The notes beneath the pieces were generated by a model, which worked only from the letters and a program-made list of their open reading frames with translations, searched no databases and was not told the DNA's origin. Position numbers and translations under genes: made by a program. A stretch of 64,000 nt of DNA. It comes from Methanovulcanius yangii. GTDB lineage: Archaea; Halobacteriota; Methanomicrobia; Methanomicrobiales; Methanomicrobiaceae. Where the stretch lies: NCBI RefSeq assembly GCF_018687785.1, contig NZ_LTBL01000001.1, forward strand, positions 735,780 to 799,779, read 5' to 3'. Below are positions 60,801-64,000 of this stretch, in pieces. Position 1 is the first letter of the stretch, and every line of letters starts with the position of its first letter.

Positions 60801-63800
60801 GATGTAGAAATACCACCACATCATGATATTGCATTGGACTCTTCAGGTAACCCCCATATCTTTTTTTCGGCATATCCGGGATTCGAATTGTACCATGCTT
60901 CCAAAGCAGAGGCGGGGTGGGAAATAAGTCCAGTACCCGGTGTATCAGCCGTTTGTATATCCTGTGCCTTTGATGATAATGATGTCCCGCACATTACCTA
61001 TATATCCTCTGGTGGAGTGTTTCATTCGTTCTGGAATGGGGTTGCTTGGGATACAGAATCCATTTCATCTGGTGGTTCGGGTGATCCTTCTTTGAAGCTT
61101 GATTCTGACGGCAATCCCCATGTCAGCTGGGTCACGGGGGATGAGATAAGGTATGCTTGGAAAGACGTAACTGGCTGGCATGTTGAATTGGTAAATAATA
61201 CCGGTGCCAGTTCAAGATACACATCACTCGCCCTCGATCCCACCACTGGATATCCCCGCATCGTGTATAATGATATTGAAGGGTATGATGCAGAGGATTC
61301 GTGGAAAGCAATGTACGCTTGGAAAGATGCTTTGGGATGGCATGTTGAAACAATTGCTGATTCTTTCCCATATACTGTCTCTCTCGGGTTGAGCACTTCA
61401 GGCACTCCAAATATTGCTTTTGTCAATCCGGATTTGATCTTAAAGTATGCGTATAGAACTACCTCCGGATGGAATACCATAGCCGTGGATTCATGCCAGA
61501 AATACGGGCCTTCCCTTGCAATGGATCCTATGGATTGTCCAGCGATAATTTATCATAGAGCTGGTGATTGGGTAATTGCTTGTAACTATGCATACTTGCC
61601 TCACTCGCAAGGGGTCAGTACTCTAGTTATCACAACAAAATGCCCGGTTGATTTACAAATCATTGATCCAGACGGCTGGACGATAAGTAAACAAATCAAT
61701 GAGATCCCAGGAGCCCTCTACATCGAAACGGACCTCAACGGTGATGGTGATCCGGATGATCGCATCATAATCCCCAATAAAAAAGATGGTACCTACCAAG
61801 TCACCATCATCCCCGAAGCAGATGCAAATCCCAGCGACACATTCACTTTTAAAATGGTGGCTGATGATCAAACCGTCTATACTGCAGAAAACGTCCCTAT
61901 CGGTTTGATTCCAGAAGGGCCGTTGGAAGTGACCGTGGCTGGAGAGGACGTGATTGTTAATGATATCTTCGGACCCATAGGCATTCTTACATCACCTGCT
62001 GTGACCACAGGTTCGGTAAGTTTGCTCGGCTCAACCTCCGTTACCCTGAATGGTTATCTTGATTCTCTGGGAGGATACGAAAGTTGCGATGTCTACTTCA
62101 TGTATAAACCATCCAGCGATCAGGTTTGGCAAATATCTTCTTTCAATTTAGGGTTGATAACAACAGGGGCATTCTCAAAGACGATTTATGGCTTAATTCC
62201 TGGAACCAACTATGAATTCAAGGCGATTGCGACAAATCCCACAGGTTCTGACCATGGCGGAATAAATCAATTCACGACAAAAAATGATGTTCCACCCTCC
62301 CCTACACCGACCTTGACATGGACAAAGGGGTATGTCTGGAATGACCTCAATGCCAACGGGGATTGGGATTCAGGAGAACCGGGAATAGAAGGAGTCCCAA
62401 TAGAATTGTGGACTGCTGATGACAACTGGAACCTTGTAACTTGTGTTTATCGGGTCAGCACCGACATGGATGGCTATTACGAGTTTGCATTACCAATCGT
62501 CCCAGGAACAAAACATCTTCTTGTGGAAAATCTCTTTTTCATGGGGAGCCAGTGCGTTCAGACTTATCCCGGACCTGATAGTGCAATATTTATTAATTCT
62601 AACTATGGGTGGGGATGGGAAGTCGATTATTTATCGACACCTTTTGAATCAACTAACAATTTTGGGAATTATCTTCAGGACACCGGAACCATAAGCATAA
62701 TTTCCATACCAGAAGGTGCAACCGTATACGTAGACGACATAGTTAAAGGATCAACTCCGCTAGAAATCTCCGACATATCTCCAGGCATCTACACGGTCAA
62801 ACTTACCAAATCGGGATATGAGGATTATCTAGAAACGGTGGATGTTATTGCCGGACAGACTGAACAGGTCTCTGCAACTTTAGTCCCTACATTCAAGTCC
62901 CAAATCCGTGCGCCTGATATAGTGTTGCAACCGGGAGAAACAATAACAAAAACCATAGATATCAATGGTGTAGACATCTCGGGATTGGAATTGGACCTAG
63001 ATTATGACGCATCTCTTGTGTTAATCTCGGCGGTGGGTAATGAAAGTTTTCCAGCCCCGGTGATGCTGGTATTCAACCCTGATTCAATGAAAATAGCTGC
63101 GATATTCAATGAATATCCTGGAGTAAGCCTCACTTCCTGGACGTCTGTAATTGATCTTACAATTACTTCACTGGGACCGGAGGGCCTGAGCGTGCTTGTA
63201 TTTGAGGGAGCTAATTATATTGACACCACTTTCACAACAAAGGATTTCGCGGAAGTGGCTAATGGAAGCATTCATATCGTTAAAATTCCACAGGACAATG
63301 GTTCAATCATCATTACCTCCACACCAGAAAGTGCAGAAGTATATCTGGATGGAACATTGAAAGGATCTACTCCTCTGGAAATCCCCGACATTCCTCCAGG
63401 TATCTACACGGTCAAACTTACCAAATCGGGCTATGAGGACTATCAAGAAACGGTGAATGTGGTTGGCGGACAGACTGAACAGGTCTCTGCAACTTTGGCA
63501 CCAACATCGAAAATAATTGACCTAACAACCACTGGCGCAACTGTTTCGCATAACGGAGCGATATTAATCCAAGGCGAATTTCCATCAATGGAGGGAATAA
63601 TCCCCTGTGCTCCATTCGTAAGGACGTATAGTAACAATCCAGTTCAGATGAGTTATAACACCGAATACCTTCCGATTCAGGAGGAGTTTGATACCGTCAG
63701 TAATGTTTGGTACACGCACAGCCTCCAACTCAAGGATGTTCCGGTAGAAGAATACCCCGAGGGCAGCGGGCATTATTACTACCAATTCATGGGTAATATC

Positions 63801-64000
63801 AATCAAGTGGCCATTGGAGACCGAGCCCTCCTCTCGATTGATGAGCTAAGGATATTCCTTTCAAATCGGGGGGATCTGCATGATTATAATACCGCTATAA
63901 ATAATTTTGATGCATCCGGCGGCGGGCCAGCCGACCTTGTCTGGGACCTCGACGGAGATCAAGATTCATGGGTCAAACTCAATTACATGCTCGAAGCAGC
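54837..64000 (+). CDS. Giant multidomain secreted surface protein (3' end outside the window)
   Basis: One frame stays open from 54837 to the window end, at least 3,054 residues. GGAGGGA six bases before the ATG fixes the start; the signal peptide is SAIILLIVGICAVGTASA. In order by residue: unknown helical domain (30-380); CARDB-like (about 385-540); three tandem FN3-like SDPDGD modules (542-842); FN3-like (845-940); two BIG2 Ig domains (941-1110); NHL propeller blades (1112-1385); FN3-like (1386-1480); beta domain (1490-1600) and CARDB (1600-1715); two FN3-like (1715-1910); BNR-like propeller (1910-2260); FN3-like (2385-2480); SdrD-B (2500-2620); PEGA (2620-2685); cohesin-like (2686-2820); PEGA (2822-2890). 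Likely an adhesin or large cell-surface scaffold. Window truncation hides any anchor. Confidence 0.85.
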   Translation, partial: MRNNSICKYSAIILLIVGICAVGTASAFGEPDIGVNILAPDEFMPDSTYYIGIQYIVNDPDWDNPAISPDIDLSVNNAEILGYMSDSFSATTSPRDYYFYLDGEIQENEIRNIVVVIKTGLSGNVELNCIARAHDLDDYANIVTASGAWAIPIIEKNQNSVEYFKALAEQRKTLFQQYLYQIDDTVLGSPSQVMEENDQAMQAALLQLTSVCYEMTKQEIISAGIGAYVSPFIGTENYEYIDLCFDTYEGVEGYEGYQVFDFINSKLYQTSLMVDGIQLDIRISGLFGGGPDDALTDYISLIDQEIDCWNRNDFVGLKNVLNEEKEFSSYESNFQSVSSGIDNYQDLSDETRAFIRLLYGTVGNSIASDNRLIDEYIESSIESPKPTIISVPSSSQYLENGGESELIFKIRNDGGTASDSYFSLSISDGLSITDTSSDKSNGIFSTSYEGDLIWTKDGYQIPASYTLLDWYRPWLGAGEEQTIRVKIKGIDNGEQWIKYRLAFKPQLDNFDYIRNPASGELDQQGWYTYLINVDVGTSPPGNNPPSVPTPSSPTNGETDVSTIRWLLWECSDPDGDTLTYDVYLGTSLSNIPLVKSRNTNNQYDPDLNYGTTYYWKIIAKDDDYAVPGGPWSFTTKAEDSEPPINNPPSIPTPNYPLNGEIDVSINPSLSWSCSDPDFDDLRYDVYLGTSPTSLNLVSSGTTVNQFDPILDYDTTYYWKIIATDGTSPVTGGPWSFTTKAEDSEPPINNPPSIPTPNYPLNGEIDVSINPSLSWSCSDPDFDELRYDVYLGTSPTSLNLVSSGTTVSYYNPILEYQTTYYWKITATDGHNPVTGGLWSFSTISNTATVQTHDAIDIGTTSAKLKGYLESAGATSSCRVYFQYGKSTSYEYETGTQVTSSSNFFEEPISDLLPGTLYHYRAVAINDAGTFFGSDKTFKTKPALVSITVTPQTTRVLAGSQEQFTAIGYDTNGNKMNIVPSWSVDDTTVGTIDASNGIFTALLPGSTTVRAISGSIQGTVSVAVVDSNELVSIEISPPSPGILVGDHQQFLAIGHDSSDSPITISPSWSVDDPTIGTVGANSGLFTALSTGSTTVKATLGSIQGTSSVTVLEFVRAWRSDGDDEFYGPVGIAVDLAGNVYFTETNLFASSTSIHRVQKYTSSGTYISTWGSGGSGIGQFNRPQGIAVDNNGNVYVADTKNNRIQKFAPDGTFITEWGTYGSGDGQFHSPAGIAIDSEGYVYVSDTSNNRIQKFTSSGTFVKKWGKWGDLPYYFNLPVGIAVDKDGFIYVADTMNNRIQKFSSTGSLQTYWTTGCHGVAVDSAGYVYVTDAHCVKKFTPNGKLVTTWGTQGSEGGQFDYPKDLAVDSAGYVYVADWANQRIQVFNQGITFVPSVNTIPIDPPDPNNAILQGHLDSTGGASSCTVYFQYDLDTSYSHTTSEQTMTSSGSFTGSISGLSPDTEYHYRAVATNSAGTVFGPDMTFTTLSSTQPPPSLPSSLEVTIYNFDGRALPTYGVPYHDGALRVDLYDSNMNLVDSIYGIPYSGEEFSKSVTFTKLNNGIYYLDVHCEPFLGGLMPEYWGRSSVYVNGMTSFSFYRHTQYVTDVTIDGQDAFSNQISVGEGSSVPIDVTIKNDDSNPQQIVFKMLFDRDRTDTFVYQPSIRVTIPGDTSSTFTFNFNPPGEGTYYFSYDLYQGDIFDNLITDQYWWIPNVVVTPIIDGTPTVETTYTSSDDLNSAILNGKLLSTGETSPCTVYFEYGISFSYGHTTVSQTMTSPGSFSQPINSLSPGVTYHYRAVASNSAGTVYGSGMTFTTPKPTEVPPSVSTTVADHLDQACAVLNGNLDSTGESSLCTVYFQYGTDASYGYTTSPQTMTSSGSFSQPIGSLSPGVTYHYRAVASNSAGTTFSSDSSFTPPAVSTNPDQPFIVEPVDCRLGVSAGGVGGYPTFVFDPSGLPHAVYYADGNDVANHVDVSHIMYGWKDDSGWHYEPVHEADVEIPPHHDIALDSSGNPHIFFSAYPGFELYHASKAEAGWEISPVPGVSAVCISCAFDDNDVPHITYISSGGVFHSFWNGVAWDTESISSGGSGDPSLKLDSDGNPHVSWVTGDEIRYAWKDVTGWHVELVNNTGASSRYTSLALDPTTGYPRIVYNDIEGYDAEDSWKAMYAWKDALGWHVETIADSFPYTVSLGLSTSGTPNIAFVNPDLILKYAYRTTSGWNTIAVDSCQKYGPSLAMDPMDCPAIIYHRAGDWVIACNYAYLPHSQGVSTLVITTKCPVDLQIIDPDGWTISKQINEIPGALYIETDLNGDGDPDDRIIIPNKKDGTYQVTIIPEADANPSDTFTFKMVADDQTVYTAENVPIGLIPEGPLEVTVAGEDVIVNDIFGPIGILTSPAVTTGSVSLLGSTSVTLNGYLDSLGGYESCDVYFMYKPSSDQVWQISSFNLGLITTGAFSKTIYGLIPGTNYEFKAIATNPTGSDHGGINQFTTKNDVPPSPTPTLTWTKGYVWNDLNANGDWDSGEPGIEGVPIELWTADDNWNLVTCVYRVSTDMDGYYEFALPIVPGTKHLLVENLFFMGSQCVQTYPGPDSAIFINSNYGWGWEVDYLSTPFESTNNFGNYLQDTGTISIISIPEGATVYVDDIVKGSTPLEISDISPGIYTVKLTKSGYEDYLETVDVIAGQTEQVSATLVPTFKSQIRAPDIVLQPGETITKTIDINGVDISGLELDLDYDASLVLISAVGNESFPAPVMLVFNPDSMKIAAIFNEYPGVSLTSWTSVIDLTITSLGPEGLSVLVFEGANYIDTTFTTKDFAEVANGSIHIVKIPQDNGSIIITSTPESAEVYLDGTLKGSTPLEIPDIPPGIYTVKLTKSGYEDYQETVNVVGGQTEQVSATLAPTSKIIDLTTTGATVSHNGAILIQGEFPSMEGIIPCAPFVRTYSNNPVQMSYNTEYLPIQEEFDTVSNVWYTHSLQLKDVPVEEYPEGSGHYYYQFMGNINQVAIGDRALLSIDELRIFLSNRGDLHDYNTAINNFDASGGGPADLVWDLDGDQDSWVKLNYMLEA
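56766..57365 (+). repeat. Tandem near-identical 300-bp modules in the giant gene
   Basis: Two adjacent FN3-like modules (about 56766-57065 and 57066-57365) are almost identical at the nucleotide level in their first 200 bases (CCAACCCCGAATTATCCACT in both). A third, more diverged copy precedes them at about 56460. Recent tandem duplication by recombination is the simplest explanation. Confidence 0.8.

Overview
The window is archaeal, most likely a methanogen of the Methanomicrobiales (Methanofollis/Methanoculleus-like). RadA, an OB-fold RPA, ribosomal proteins eS1 (S3ae) and uS15, a KEOPS Pcc1 subunit and leaderless genes behind TATA boxes show Archaea. A methanogen-type SerS2 seryl-tRNA synthetase and the DUF1890/DUF1894 pair narrow it to methanogens. 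Order and genus are inference from gene content and base composition.

Layout. 1-16 kb is dense, GC-rich chromosomal core: a CBS-protein tail, PRC-barrel protein, phosphoglycolate phosphatase, RadA, RPA, LysA and DapL (diaminopimelate/lysine), an FdhD-like/DUF1890/DUF1894 operon, a U32 protein, glutamate dehydrogenase, a methyltransferase with a beta-solenoid protein, and MsrA. 14.1-18.4 kb is the archaeal uS15-DHH nuclease-Pcc1-SerS2-eS1 operon. It is followed by 700 gene-free bases, tRNA-Gly(CCC) and a small DUF4258/DUF2283-like pair. 20-29.5 kb holds a mosaic surface protein, a metallo-hydrolase, a His-tailed EamA transporter, an orphan amino-acid-binding lipoprotein, an ACT/TsaC/nucleotidyltransferase operon, a Cas4-like Fe-S protein with an apparently dead nuclease site, and a DUF3467 protein.

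tRNA-Thr(CGT) at 29.6 kb marks the start of an accessory region (about 29.7-46.3 kb). This is lower in GC, repeat-rich and full of small exported or membrane proteins. It opens with a Fic AMPylase whose promoter carries two near-identical palindromes 40 bp apart. Its core, 33-43.5 kb, contains two repeat families. R1 (about 115-145 bp; four long copies and two fragments, all in one orientation) sits 49-113 bp upstream of six minus-strand genes or operons, every one encoding membrane-anchored or exported proteins. R2 (about 295 bp, strongly structured; two full copies and a partial one) is flanked by truncated genes. Degenerate copies of a small signal-peptide gene follow two of the R1 copies, and a membrane-tethered double winged-helix protein is the one intact plus-strand gene inside the array. 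My best candidate for something undescribed is this R1-linked set of exported proteins, a possible surface-variation or stress regulon.

46.6-54.3 kb returns to core genes: HEAT-repeat/zinc-ribbon protein, Lon-family protease, APC permease and PolX. From 54.8 kb to the window end a single open frame encodes a giant secreted protein (more than 3,050 residues, unfinished) built from FN3-like, BIG2, NHL, CARDB, SdrD-B, PEGA and cohesin-like modules.
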